From Blastocladiella emersonii ATCC 22665 (taxonomy: Eukaryota; Blastocladiomycota; Blastocladiomycetes; Blastocladiales; Blastocladiaceae), in assembly GCA_025594325.1 (NCBI GenBank), contig JANHCV010000002.1, positions 992,001-1,056,000 of the forward strand: DNA of 64,000 nt. Reading direction: 5' to 3'. Below, piece by piece: positions 52,661-63,526 of this stretch (its first letter is position 1; every line of letters begins with the position of its first letter). The notes under the pieces are model-generated. The model was not told the DNA's origin. It made no database searches and worked only from the letters and a program-made list of their open reading frames with translations. The position numbers and the translations under genes are program-made.

Positions 52661-55600
52661 CTACTCGGTCTCGTCGTTGAGCGCGGCGATCCGCTCGCGG
52701 ACCTTGTCGAGCAGTAGCGTGCGGACCGCCGCGTCGTCGATGCGCGGCATCCGCAGCAGGAGCACGCGCATCGCTCGCGCACGCAGGTCGCTGCCCAGCG
52801 CGCTCACGACATGTACGTCCTCGTTGCCGTCCGCGCCGTCGAGCGACTCGCGGAGCAGCGTGAGCGCGACCGTCGTGGCGAACTCGGCCCGCGCATGCGC
52901 TGTTTGGTTCGAGGACGGAACAGCCGCGCCGGACGACGAGTCGCCATCGCCGCTTGCCGCCGCCGTCGCCACGGGCCGCATGTCCATCAACTCGGCGAGC
53001 GCGAAGCGGACCTTGTCCAGCAGCCCGCTCGCCAGCTGTTCCTCGGCGAACACGGCGACCTCGACGAGCCGCTCGACGCGGCCGCGTACCTCGGCCATCG
53101 TCGCCTCGCGCGCCGCAGGCCACCACGCGCTCACGGGTCTCTCGAGCGCGGCGAGCGCGTACACGTCCTCGAGAACGCGGCCCAGGACGTGATTCAGCGT
53201 GACGTCAGCGGCGCGAGATTCAGCGAACCCGCCGCCGAGCAGCGCGGCGAACCACGGCGAGACCGACGACCAGCATGCGCGGCAGCCCGTCACGCGGACA
53301 GCGTCGGCGCCCGTGACGGTGACCCAGCGCTGGCCGCCGAGCGCGGCGGTGTGGGCCGCGGGATCGCGGCAGCGGCGGTCGCCGTCGTGCACGGCCGCGG
53401 GCGATGGATCCTCGCCAGCGACGGGCAGAAGCGGCGGGAACGCGAGCAGCGCGAGCAGCGCGCACCCCGCACTCACGCCCGCCTCGTCCGGGTTGACGAG
53501 CAGCGGCCACGCGGGCCGGCGCACGGGCACGCGGTGGTGCGCCGGGACCGTGGCGGGATCCGGCGGCGTCCACGCGAGCGTCATGACGAGGCGCGCGAGC
53601 CAGGCCGACTTGCGCGCGAGCGTGACCTGGGTGTCGAACCACGCGAGGACAGGGCGCAGCCACGGCGACGGCGCGGATAGGTCGTCGCTCGCGTCGGCGA
53701 CCGCGGCGAGCACGGTTACGAGGGTCGGAACCACCTCGTCGACGATGCACGCGCGGAACCACGCGCCGACGGTGCGCCGCACGACGGGCTCGCGCGCGCG
53801 GTCGAACGGCGGGGCGAGGAGGGACCGCGCGAAGGCGTGGAACGTCGGCGCGCCGAGGCGGCGAGGAAATGATATGGTCTGGCTCATGGTCTCGAGCAGA
53901 GCGAGGGCCAGTGGCATCGACTTGGCGCGGTACGCCGCCTCGCTCGAGCGCAGGTCGCGGTCGGCGGGAATGAGGATGCGGCCGAGTAGCGGCACGAGGA
54001 GCGGTGCAAGGGCTGCGACGAGCGGCTCGAGGACCTCCAAGTCCTCAACGAAGGGGTTCACGAGCGGACCGATGAGCGAGAGAGCGGTGCGAACGGATCG
54101 AAACGAGGCGGACCGCTGCTGGTCTTCGGTGCCAAGTACGCGACGCGCAAGGGCGACGGCAAACCGCGTCCACGTTGGAACGATACGAGTCGCGTGTAAC
54201 TGCAGCCGCGCCATAGAGCTTCCCGTGATCAGACCACCGAGCTCAGCAATGAGCGCGACGACAGCGGGCGGCTCCTCGGGAACCGCAACCTGCTCGGCAA
54301 ACGCGACGAGCAGGCTCGCCAAGTGGTTCATCGTGATCGGGGTCGCGATCTGCCACACGGACATGCACAGCGAAAGAAACTTGAGCGCCTTGTGCCGGAG
54401 CGCGGACTTGGTCTCGGTCGGCGCCCTTCCGCCGTTGCGCGCGACCACGAGGCACGGCGCGCCGTCAGGGAGCGGGGCCGAGGTCACGGCGAAGCAGATG
54501 GACGCCGCGAGGCAACGCGCCAGGTCGCGGTACTGCGACTCGCCGTTGAGCTGTTCGAGAGCCCCGCGTAAGGCCACGGGACTCGGCGCGAGGATCAGAA
54601 AGAGGCGCAGCAGCTTGACCGCGAGGTCGTAGTCGAGCATGCTTGCAGCGGCCGCGGGATCAGCGGGCCACGCAAAGACCGAGCACCACGCGGTAATAAA
54701 TGGCGCGAGGGAGAAGAATGAGTTGTTCCAGACTTGTTGAACGGCTTTCGGGTCTCGCGTAAAGTGAGAGAGCAGGTCGACAGATGCGTGGAAGACGTCA
54801 AAGTACGCTCGGGTTGGCGGAGGTCCAAGGGCCTCGAGTATCTTGTCCGACTTGATCGCGCGTAGCACGGCATTTAGAATGCTGCTTTGATGTCGCGCGA
54901 AACTAGGAGATGCCGGCGAAACACAGTGCGTGAGAAGCTGGAGCATCGGCGCGAGTAGCTGGACAAGTTCGCGCGGCGCATTCGGGGAAGGGATGCTTTC
55001 CATGGTGTGCAGCCACCAGTTCGTAAACGGATCGTGGTCTAAGAGCGACTTGTTTGGGGTCGCGGTTGGACTGGCGGTAGTTGAGCTGCATAGGCGCGAA
55101 GCGAGCGTGATGAGCGTGTTGATGGCGGCACGTCTCGACTCTGGACTATGATCGACCAAAGCAGCTGGTGCGGCACCAATCAAGAGGTCCACAATGGTCG
55201 CGATCCGGTCAAATGAGGCAAGAACGGCTGCCGAGCTCGCGCTCCGCTCTAGCAGCTCAGCGACCATGCTGACCGCCGACTCCGTATTGTCGCGGCACCT
55301 TACCCAAAGCGACTCGATACAGCCGACGAGCCGCGTGAGCGCGTCGGGCGGAGCTGGACACGTCTCAAAGAGCGCAAGAAAGACGGCCGTGCTGCCGCAA
55401 GAACCAGTTTCCTCGAGCGCCGAGTCAATGGCCGAGAGCCAGACCGTTGTGGACGGCGTGTGCGATCCGAGAAAGCGACTCTTCCGCCAACCCGGGAGCA
55501 AGGCAAAGAGCCGAAGCAGCAAGTCAACGAGTCCCGCTTGGAACGCGCCGCTTTGCGTACACAGCGACCACGCCGCGATCCCGCCGTCAATGGCGAGCGG

Positions 55601-55744
55601 GACGATCGGCGGCATGTCGAACGATTGCCAAGGTTTCGACGAGGAATTCGAGAACTGAAGCAGTTGCTGGATGATGTGCTCAAGCTTGGGCGTGTGACGA
55701 GGGCTCGCAGCCCATTCCGTGCGCAACGACGCGACTTTATCCAT
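52661..55744 (-). CDS. ARM/HEAT-type helical-repeat protein with C-terminal BTB-like domain
   Basis: A single exon of 1,027 residues, ATG 55744. Residues 1-790 are alpha-helical with HEAT/ARM-like spacing, many Leu/Ala helices and no transmembrane segment. Near residue 808 begins WVTVTGADAVRVTGCRACWS, then SVSPWFAALLGGGFAES, AADVTLNHVLGRVLEDVYAL and later VEVAVFAEEQLASGLLDKV, which follows the BTB/POZ order (exposed strand, SPYFRAMFxGGFxES, Val-rich strand, then the cell-body helices). ARM repeats plus BTB occur in ARMC5-like and plant ABAP1-like proteins, many of them Cullin-3 adaptors; that role is inference. The 3' end converges on Sin3, with 75 bases between stops. Lower-complexity linkers are rare here, unlike most genes in the window. 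The BTB call is moderately secure, the repeat type less so. Confidence 0.7.
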   Translation of the reverse strand: MDKVASLRTEWAASPRHTPKLEHIIQQLLQFSNSSSKPWQSFDMPPIVPLAIDGGIAAWSLCTQSGAFQAGLVDLLLRLFALLPGWRKSRFLGSHTPSTTVWLSAIDSALEETGSCGSTAVFLALFETCPAPPDALTRLVGCIESLWVRCRDNTESAVSMVAELLERSASSAAVLASFDRIATIVDLLIGAAPAALVDHSPESRRAAINTLITLASRLCSSTTASPTATPNKSLLDHDPFTNWWLHTMESIPSPNAPRELVQLLAPMLQLLTHCVSPASPSFARHQSSILNAVLRAIKSDKILEALGPPPTRAYFDVFHASVDLLSHFTRDPKAVQQVWNNSFFSLAPFITAWCSVFAWPADPAAAASMLDYDLAVKLLRLFLILAPSPVALRGALEQLNGESQYRDLARCLAASICFAVTSAPLPDGAPCLVVARNGGRAPTETKSALRHKALKFLSLCMSVWQIATPITMNHLASLLVAFAEQVAVPEEPPAVVALIAELGGLITGSSMARLQLHATRIVPTWTRFAVALARRVLGTEDQQRSASFRSVRTALSLIGPLVNPFVEDLEVLEPLVAALAPLLVPLLGRILIPADRDLRSSEAAYRAKSMPLALALLETMSQTISFPRRLGAPTFHAFARSLLAPPFDRAREPVVRRTVGAWFRACIVDEVVPTLVTVLAAVADASDDLSAPSPWLRPVLAWFDTQVTLARKSAWLARLVMTLAWTPPDPATVPAHHRVPVRRPAWPLLVNPDEAGVSAGCALLALLAFPPLLPVAGEDPSPAAVHDGDRRCRDPAAHTAALGGQRWVTVTGADAVRVTGCRACWSSVSPWFAALLGGGFAESRAADVTLNHVLGRVLEDVYALAALERPVSAWWPAAREATMAEVRGRVERLVEVAVFAEEQLASGLLDKVRFALAELMDMRPVATAAASGDGDSSSGAAVPSSNQTAHARAEFATTVALTLLRESLDGADGNEDVHVVSALGSDLRARAMRVLLLRMPRIDDAAVRTLLLDKVRERIAALNDETE

Positions 55745-56091
55745 GATCTCTACGCATAGTCGATTGATCTCGCCTAAGAGCGACTTGGTGTCAATCCGGA
55801 AGTCGGGATCAGCGAGAGTGCGTGTCGAGACGGACCGAGATCGACGCGCCGGCGCTTGGCTGTCCCGCGGCTCTCCTCACCATGTCCAGCAAGAGATTTC
55901 ATGACACCAGGCATCGGTGTTTCATTCAGTTGCATTGAGTGTAGTAACGGTTTGCTTCATGGGAGGCGGTAAGTTAGGGCGCGTGAGGGATCGCGCGCTG
56001 TCGCGACCATGGCCCTCTCTCACCTCCCTCCTCGCCGTGACTGCAGCACGATGTAAAGAAAAACGATTTTAATTCAAGTCGTGCCGATCAG
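55745..56091. promoter_or_regulatory. Spacer: 3' flank of CEP135 and promoter of the ARM/BTB gene
   Basis: 347 bases between two genes in the same (minus) direction. An A/T-rich block at 56050-56085 (GTAAAGAAAAACGATTTTAA) lies just past the CEP135 stop on the minus strand and may hold its polyadenylation signal. No TATA box is obvious for the ARM/BTB gene. Confidence 0.4.
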
Positions 56092-59000
56092 CTAGACACC
56101 AGCATCAGCGGCGACCGCGCCCGAGATGGACCGGCGCATCGCCTGCGCCTCGGCCTGGCTCGCCAGGATCTGCTGCTTCCTCCGGATCAGCGACGGGTCG
56201 TTGTCGAGCTCGTGCCGCAGCGCCGAATAGTCGCGGAGCACGGCCGAGCTCGTAGTGGACCGTCCCGTCGAGTTGGTTTGAGGCGTGTTGGTCGTCGCAC
56301 TCGTGCTCGACGTCGTGTTGGCCGCCGACCTTGGCACGCTGGTCGCGGCCGACGAGTCGGTCGAGGGCTGGTTCACGGCGCCGGCGCCGGCGATGGCTGA
56401 TGTGCTGCGACTAAACCGAGGAGCGGGTGTCGAGTCGGGCAGACCGCCCCCGCCCGAAGGGCCGCCCGACGAGTTGGTCGACGGTTCACTCGAGAGCGCC
56501 ACGGTCGGCAGCACTGGAAGCGCGGGCGACGGCCGCCGCGAGCTGCTGCTGCTGGTCGACGAGGCGAGCGAGTCCATTTGGGCCCGTGTCCGCGCGAACG
56601 CCGAGGCGAACATCGCCTCGACCTTGGAGCCGCCACTGGCGCTACTGCTACTGGTGGCGGGACCCGAGACGGTGGCAGCAAACTCGCGGCGACGGCGCTC
56701 GACGGCGAGGGACTGCAGCTGCGACTTGGCGGCCGCGAGTTCCGCGTCCTTGCGCTGGGCCCGCGCGCGCTCCTCCTTGAGCACCACGTCGAGCTTGTTG
56801 CGCTCGTTGCGCAGCGTCTCGACCTGCTTCTGGTACTTGCGGATCGTCGCCTCGCACTGCGAGTGGTCCACCTCGGGCGAGGCGAGCGGTGCCGGCTGCG
56901 AAAGCGGACCAGCCGAGTCCCTCGGCACCCTCGTGGATGCCGCCGTCACCTGCTTGGCGGCAGTCGCCTCGACGGCAGCGAGCCGCTCGAGCGTGGCCTC
57001 GTACCGCCCGCGCAGCTGGTCGAGCGAGCCCGTGAGCTGCACGATGCGGTGGTCGCGCATGCGGATCTCCATGTGCAGCTGGTCGACGGCGCCCTGCATG
57101 ACCTGCTGCGTCTCAGACTTGCCGTCGAGCTGGGCGAGCAACTTCTTGTAGTTGATCATGGTCTGCTGGCGGTCGTGGTCGGCCCGCCGCATCGACTCGT
57201 GCTGCTCGTGGACCTGCGACTGCAGCTGCTGGATCGTGGCCGTGAGCTGCGCGCGCTCGGCCGCAGCGTCCTCGAGCTCCGAGTTGAGCAGCTGGTTCTC
57301 CTTGATGAGCGACGTCAGGTCCGTCGCCACGTTGTTGACCTCGATCGTCATGTTCTACACGTACACCGTAAGTTCGCTACCCGCGGCCTGACACGCGGGA
57401 GACCATGATCGTACCTTCTTCTCGAGCTCGACCTCCTGCAGCTGCTGGTGCAACCGGTTGACCTGGGCGAGCCGCTGGCTGACGACGTTGTTGGCCTCGT
57501 TGAGGTGGCCCTGGAGCTGCGCGACCTCGGACCGCAGCTGGGCGGCCTCGGCGTGCAGGTGCTGGAGCTCGCCCGCGTCGCGGAGCAGGCGGTCGCCCGT
57601 CTTCTTGGCCTCAGCGAGCTCGTGCGCCTGCTGCTGCAGGATCGCGAGCTGCTGCTGGACCGTGGTGTTGACCTGGGTCAGCGACGACTGGAGGATCGCG
57701 ACCTGGCGCTCGGACGCGACGAGCTTGGCGTTGACCTCGCCGTACGCCGTGGCCTTGGCCTCCCAGTCGCGCGTGCGGTCGAGCAGCTGCGACAGCTCCT
57801 GCTGCAGGCGCGCCGACTCCTGCGCGTGCGCGAGGACCTCGAGCTGCTTGGCGGAGCACGATGAGCACGACGCAACGTGCTGCGGCGCGGGCTCGGCCGT
57901 CTGCGCGGACGCGTCGGCGGCGGGCGTGTCGGCGTCGCGGTCGAGCAGCTGGAGGTACAGGGACTCGAAGTTGTTGCGCTCCTCGACGACGGTGGCGATC
58001 TGCTGCGACAGCGTCTGCGTGGCCTCGTCGAGCGACCGCAGGTCGACGAGCAGCGCGTCGCGCGCCTCGGTCACCTGGCGCAGCTCGTCCGACGTGGCGT
58101 CGCGCGCGCGTTCGAGCTCGCGGATCCGGCCCATGTACGCCTGCATCTGGTCCTCGAGGTCCTGCTGGTCGGCCTTGAGCTTGTTGAGCTGGTTGAGCTG
58201 CGCGGTCGCCTCGCGCAGCTTCTCGCGAGTCTCGGCGAGCTCCCGCTCAATCGCCCACTGCACGACAGGTGGCGGATGCGAGGACGGCGGAGGAACGCCG
58301 GAAGTCGCCTCAGCGGCGGTCGGTGGTGGTGGTGACACCGGCGTGGACTCGGGCGCAGCTGGTGGTTGCTGAGTTGATGGCGCTGGTGGCGGAGCGGTAG
58401 TCGCAGGCGGAACCGTCGCAGGAACAGTGGCGGCGCTCGCGGCGGGTTGCGGATTCGAGGGCTTGGCGGCGAGGAGCTTCTCGTACTCGAGCGCCAGCTC
58501 CTCGTTCGTCTGGTTGGACGTCTTGAGCAGCTCGCGCAGGGCCTCGACTTCGTCGTAGACGGCCTGGTGCGAGAGGTAGTCCGAGTTTTCGCACAGGGCG
58601 AGGTAGCGCGCCTCGAGCTCGGCCAGCTCCCGCGTGAGGCGGGCGTTGTGATTGCGCGCCTCGTCTAGCTCGCGGTCGTTCGACTGACCCTTGTTCTCGA
58701 GTTTCTACGCGGTTGCGGAGGGTCAGCTCGACGCTGCGTACGACCCACGGACAGCATACACGCGCACCTGCTCGAGATCCTGGATTTGCTGCTGCAAAAA
58801 GTCGATCTGGGCCTCGAGGCGCTGCTCGCGGCCGGCGCGCTCCGGGTTCTTGGCCGACTGCATCAGCGACGAGAGGCGGTGGATCTCGGCCTCGCGGGTG
58901 CTCAGCTGCGCCTTGAGCTCGCCGATCTGCATCTCGAGGTCGGCGTTGCGCATCTCGAGGTCCTCGACCTGGGCGCGCTGCTCGCGGGCCTGCGCCTCGG

Positions 59001-59430
59001 CGAGCTTGACCATGTCGACAACGTACGGATCGACGAGCTGCGGGGCACGATTCGACGCCCACGCGGGGGTCTCGAGCGGCGCGAGCCCGCCCGCGGCGAG
59101 CTCGATGCGCTGGCCGGGGTCGCGGCCAATCGACTTGCCGCTGTCCCACAGCTTCCACGTGCGGAAGGCGTTGTCGATGCGGCGACGCTCATCGTCGAGG
59201 CGGCGCTGCTCGGCGCGGATACGCTCTGCGCTCTGCGACTGCAGGAACTGGCGCTCGTGCAGCTCGTTCTCGAGGCGGCGGATCACGGCGGCGGTCTTGC
59301 GCGCATGCTGGTCGTACTTGTCGGCCGAATCGATCAGCTTCTGGTGCAGCGCGTTGTTCTCGGACGACAGCCGCGCGTTCTCGCGGCGCAGGATCTGCAC
59401 GTCCGCGTCGAGCACATCGCCGTGCGGCAT
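56092..59430 (-). CDS. CEP135/Bld10-type centriole and basal-body coiled-coil protein
   Basis: Complement of 56092..57354, 57415..58704, 58768..59430, 1,071 residues (human CEP135 has 1,140). It is nearly continuous coiled coil. The first exon matches the conserved CEP135/TSGA10 part: LRRENARLSSENNALHQKLI, then VDPYVVDMVKLAEAQAREQ and AQIDFLQQQIQDLEQ, where human CEP135 has the corresponding DPYIADLL and QVDFLQQANKDLE segments. Exon 3 starts NMTIEVNNVATDLTSLIKEN with QLLNSELEDA, like the later coiled segments. Bld10/CEP135 joins the cartwheel to centriolar microtubules and is lost from fungi without flagella, so it supports a zoosporic organism. The short N-terminal globular segment of animal CEP135 is absent; an extra upstream exon cannot be excluded. 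Introns start GTGCGC and GTACGA, both ending TAG. The Ser/Pro-rich C-terminus is probably disordered. Confidence 0.8.
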
Positions 59431-59739
59431 TTCTCGTCGGGCGCGCGCGCGAGCAATGAAGATCGGGGTCTAATGCAGCAAGTGGGGTGCGGGCGTCGCC
59501 TCGCTGTGCTTCATGGATTGCGTGGGGGTGCGGAGCAGCGAGCGATGGGGCCCGGTCCGCCCCTGAGAAGCCGCGGAGACGGGCCGTGCATTCTCCGGCT
59601 GCCACTCCTGTCAGCGCGCCACCATGTGGACCTGAAACTCGACGCGACGCGGCGGCCTCCAGGTCCTTGCTTGGCGAATAAAAGGTGGGGAACACGTTAA
59701 ATTGGTGTTTAAATCGCCATGCTTATCGTTCTTCAGCAC
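59431..59739. other. Spacer between CEP135 promoter and the first RRM-RS gene
   Basis: 309 bases, no supported exon. It is A+T-richer on the right (59680-59740), where the 3' end of the RRM-RS gene would lie. The left part should contain the CEP135 promoter. Confidence 0.4.
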
Positions 59740-61475
59740 TTAATGGTCGCTACTCGGTCGCGCAAGCTTCTGCTGCAGGGATATGAGCCTTGCCAGCGGC
59801 GGCTCAACAGTATGGCCGCTCGCTCTCGCCGGATCGGTCACATAGGGCTGATTTTCGACTTGTGCGGGTGACAGAAACTGAGGCATCGGCATAGTAGCTG
59901 CAGTTGGATACAGCGTTGGCGGCCAGGCAGGTGAAGGTCCGCCAGGGAACGACGCCTGGGCCGCGTTGTTGAAGTACAGGGGAGCGTAGGAGATGGTTTG
60001 CGTCCCGTAAAACTGAGGATGCGCCGGACTAAACGTCGGTTGCAGCGGGTCCGGTGGCGGGTGCGCGACGCCGGATACGCCAGCTGAAGTGCGAGGCAGC
60101 GGGCCAGGCATCGTATCGCACGCATCCCGCGTGGAGCGAGTCGGAGAACGGGACCGTGACCGCGTACGGCGATCCGAGGTCCGAAGCGACGATGATCCGG
60201 AATCACGGTTTGGCGATCGCCCAGGCGATCGCGCACGCGTCGAGGAGCGTCGTGTACGGTCTCGACTACGCGACCGCGAGCGCTCCCATGAAGAACGTGG
60301 TCGCGCCCGTGACGGGGATTGCCTGCGTGGGCGTGAAAGCGAACGCGAGCGGGAGCGAGAACGCGAGCGGGGTCGGCCACGACGCGACCCGCTCCGAGCA
60401 CGACCACGCGCGGGAGAGCGAGACCGCGACCGTACGCGAGCGCGGTGCTTCGATCGACGCAAAGAAGCGGGCGATTCGCGCTTAGAGTCACGAGCGACCA
60501 ACGACGCGGGCCCATCCCGGTTTGAAGACGACATCACCCACTTTGGGAGATAGTTTTTCGGAATGTTGAACCGCCCACTCAGGAGCTTTTTCGAGATATT
60601 GCTACACATAGTCGCAGCAGAATAAGCCAACCGGACGCGGATTGCGACAGCAAAGTAACGTACTGGCACGACCTATCCCAAGCAAATCTGACAGAAAGCT
60701 TACACTTGTCAATCAAGCAGCCCTCTGAAAGAAGCAAGTGGTAGGCGTCCTTAGAGTCGCTGACTGCCGAAAATTCGACGAGAAACGACCGCGAGCTAGT
60801 TTGGCGAACGGGTCAGCATCAACCGCGTCAGAGAGAAATGCGATGAAACGCGTACCCCGCATGCGAGGGCTCGGTGAGCTCCTCAAAAAGATACAGTCGC
60901 CCGCGTCGGGCCAGCCTTCGTTCGAGATTTCGGTCGAGATCAGGTGGAAACCAGTCTGAAGTTGTGACCGTGATATGGAGGGAAGCACAACCATGGGCGT
61001 CGTTTGGGCGGGGTGTAAGCGATGGGGCCGCTGCGGAAGGCATGCTGTAGAAAACGATCGGCCGAGTTTGGCCGACCATCTTGCCCCTAAGCCGTTCAAA
61101 CGAGGCGATCGCTTCGTAGATGTCTCCCTAGCGAGTTTTTGCACAGCGGGGATAAGTAAGCGCGCGGATCCTCTTGGTTTTTCGTCGGGAGTAGCGTACA
61201 TAGTTCACAAAAATACAATGCTCGCCAGGCGCTCCAAGAAAGACAACGATGCGACCTGTCCCAATATATGGACGTAATTGCAGTCGAATGTCTTTTTTGC
61301 GCAAGGAATTCGGGATGCCGCGGATGCAAAATGCGCGTGCGGGCGGGAGGCTCTCGACGGTGAGCACCTCGTTCTCGTCAACCACTTCACCGGCCTCGGG
61401 TGCACGACTCAGTCCCGGACTCGTCACCGGGTCCGGAGGAGGCTCATCCATTCGTTGCATAGAGTTGGAATTCAT
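59740..61475 (-). CDS. Mei2-like double-RRM protein with RS domain, tandem copy A
   Basis: Complement of 59740..60601, 60664..60795, 60856..61127, 61200..61475, 513 residues. RRM1 runs from ESLPPARAFCIRGIPNSLRK (RNP2) to CIFVNYGDIYEAIASFERLR (RNP1, split by intron 1) and PIVFYSMP; RRM2 from ASLHITVTTSDWF to SRSFLVEFSAVSDSKDAYHL (split by intron 2). The order resembles RRM1 and RRM2 of Mei2-like meiosis regulators, where RRM1 likewise ends (K)LDIHYSIP; the third, Mei2-type RRM is missing. Exon 4 opens KKLLSGRFNIPKNYLPKWV, then a long Arg-Ser domain (RSRSRSPARGRARSGSRRGR and more), a Pro-rich stretch and a conserved C-terminus (LISLQQKLARPSSDH). RS domains localise splicing factors to speckles, so a splicing or RNA-fate role is likely but inferred. 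Introns start GTACGC, GTACGC and GTACGT and end TAG. Confidence 0.78.
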
Positions 61476-61771
61476 GGTAGGGCCTGGTCACGGTCGACGG
61501 TTGTGTCGACGGGGAAGCGTCCGCGCCTCGCGACGCCGGCGTGACTGCTTAGATCCCGATGCACGTGAGTCGCGTGCGACTGAGCGACGCTTTTCTTCCG
61601 CCTCGCTCGGTCGACAGCGCGAGCAGCATTTCGGGCGTGCACCGCCGTGCAAAGGCCTTTCGCTCGACAGTAAACGGGAGTTCACTCTCGCTCTGAAGAC
61701 GCTCAAGGGCGAACGATTGACTGCAGTGTGGTGCTGTGCGATGTATTCGAGTCGAACAAACACAGCGGAGA

Positions 61772-63329
61772 TCAATGGCCACGCCCGGTCCCCATCAGCC
61801 TCCGCTGCAGGGCGAGGAGCCGCGGAATGCGCAGTGCAGTGTTCTCCTCGCTCGTACCAGACAGTGAGGACGTCGCGGAAAGATCAAGAGCTTCCGCGGC
61901 GGGCGGCGGGGCAGGCAGGAGCGGCGTTGGAGCAGCAGGTGGAAGCTCCGCCGTTTGCCGGCCGAGGATGGTGCCGACTAGGTCGGAGGAAGCCGAGGCG
62001 CCGCCAGCGTCCACATGCTCCTCACGATGCGCGCGAGAGGGCGTCTGTGAGCGCGACCAACCACGATCCGAGACCTGGCTGGAAGGGGAAACTCGGTTGT
62101 TCGTGTTGGCCGACGGCCGTGTGAGCGACTGTGGTAGGGCAAGGTCCAACACCGAGTCACAACCAATTTGAGCTTGATCTCGCGAAAGCGACCGTGGGCG
62201 AGTTGGAGAGCGGGAGCGGGAGCGGGAGCGGGGCCGATTGTGATCGGACCGATCCAGGGTGCAAGCAGGACGGTGCGCGTGAACATGCGGCTGTGGCCGA
62301 GACTGTGTGGCCAGTGCGTCGGGGCCCACGGGTAGAAGAACGTCTTGCTGTTGCTTGAGGAACTGACGCGCCCACTTTGGAAGAAAGCGGTGAGGAATGT
62401 CAAAGCGTCCGCTGGTCAGTTTCTTTGAAACAAGGCTACGGTGCGTTTTACTCGAGTGAGTGAGGCTTTTCAAGCGATGGCAGTAGTGATCAAGCGGTAC
62501 TAGCAAGACCGGTCCCAAGCCCTCTCAACACGGAGCGTGCAGCGCTCCAATGTGCGCTTCCCCGTGAAAATCAGGTCGTAAGCTGTCTTGGAGTCGCTCA
62601 CTCTGCAGTAATCGACATGGAAGGACCGCGAGCTTCATTGACAAACGTCTCAGCAAATGGACGCATCGTCGAACGATAATACTGAAAGAATGTGCGCCAT
62701 TGAGATGTCAGTTCCGCAACCTCGAAGAACTCGTAGATTGGTCCAATTTCGCGCAGCCCTCGGCCAAGCACGTTAAAAAGTTCGCAAGGGAATTCGCTTG
62801 AAGTCGTCGCCGTGATACAAAGCAACGCGACGCCAGGGACATCGTCTGAGCGCGGGGTCATCAAATGAACATTAGCGCACGGCATGCTGTAGAATACGAC
62901 AAGCTTCGGTTGCCCAGCGATTGCACCCTTCACCCTCGCGAAACACTCCATGGCGATGCAAATGTCAGCCTAGGATTCACCGAAGGCACCGTCAGCGCGC
63001 ATTCATGGATCCTGCGATCAAGAAGGCTCGAGGTACTGATGGCTTACGTAGTTGACAAAGACGCAGCGCACTCCGCAGTCGGCCGTGTGCACAACGATGC
63101 GCCCCGAGCCCACATGCGGACCGAGAAACCTCATGATTTCCTCGTCGCTCGTGGAGCGCGAGAACCCACGAAAGCTGAAGGCGCGTGCAGGTGGAAGGTT
63201 CTCGATCGTGAGGACGCCGTCGTCGGCATCAGGGGCGTCGTCGCCAGCGTTTGGCCCAGGACTCGGTTTCGGTTCAGCCAACGAGATCGAAAGCGTCTTA
63301 TTCATTGGTTGCATAGAGTGTGGTTTCAT
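61772..63329 (-). CDS. Mei2-like double-RRM protein with RS domain, tandem copy B
   Basis: Complement of 61772..62435, 62501..62632, 62683..62969, 63048..63329, 454 residues. Same exon plan as copy A; exon 3 is 132 bases in both. RRM1 has IENLPPARAFSFRGFSRSTS and CVFVNYADICIAMECFARVK (split by the intron), then KLVVFYSMPC; RRM2 has ALLCITATTSSEFP and SRSFHVDYCRVSDSKTAYDL. Exon 4 starts SKKLTSGRFDIPHRFLPKWA, has a shorter RS run (RPRSRSRSRSPTRPRSLSRD) and ends RLLALQRRLMGTGRGH. Intron 2 (GTATTA...TGAAG) is less typical than in A but is placed by the protein match. At intron 3 the exon ends TGC TA before GT, so retention gives an immediate UAG. The in-frame ATG at 63389 would add 20 residues; 63329 is chosen because MKPHSMQPMN aligns with copy A's MNSNSMQRMD. 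Domain reasoning as for copy A. Confidence 0.75.
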
Positions 63330-63526
63330 GAGCGCGAGTAAATAGTGTTTCGCGTGGAGTGGAGGTGCTTGAGTCGAGTCCAGGAGCATGTCTCAAACCG
63401 TGAACTCTGATCGACTCACGGGCGAGCGCGAGTTGTATCGGCGCGCTACGACGCGTCTCGGATCAGACGGACAGCAGCTAAGCGAGATCGAAACAACAAC
63501 GCTGATATATCTAATGAACCTCTGGC

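Noticed and set aside
52811-54632. Long plus-strand open frames (up to 477 codons) inside the ARM/BTB gene
   Set aside because: They are antisense shadows: Arg/Ser/Ala-rich, no recognisable motif, while the minus strand encodes a continuous helical protein with a BTB-like end.
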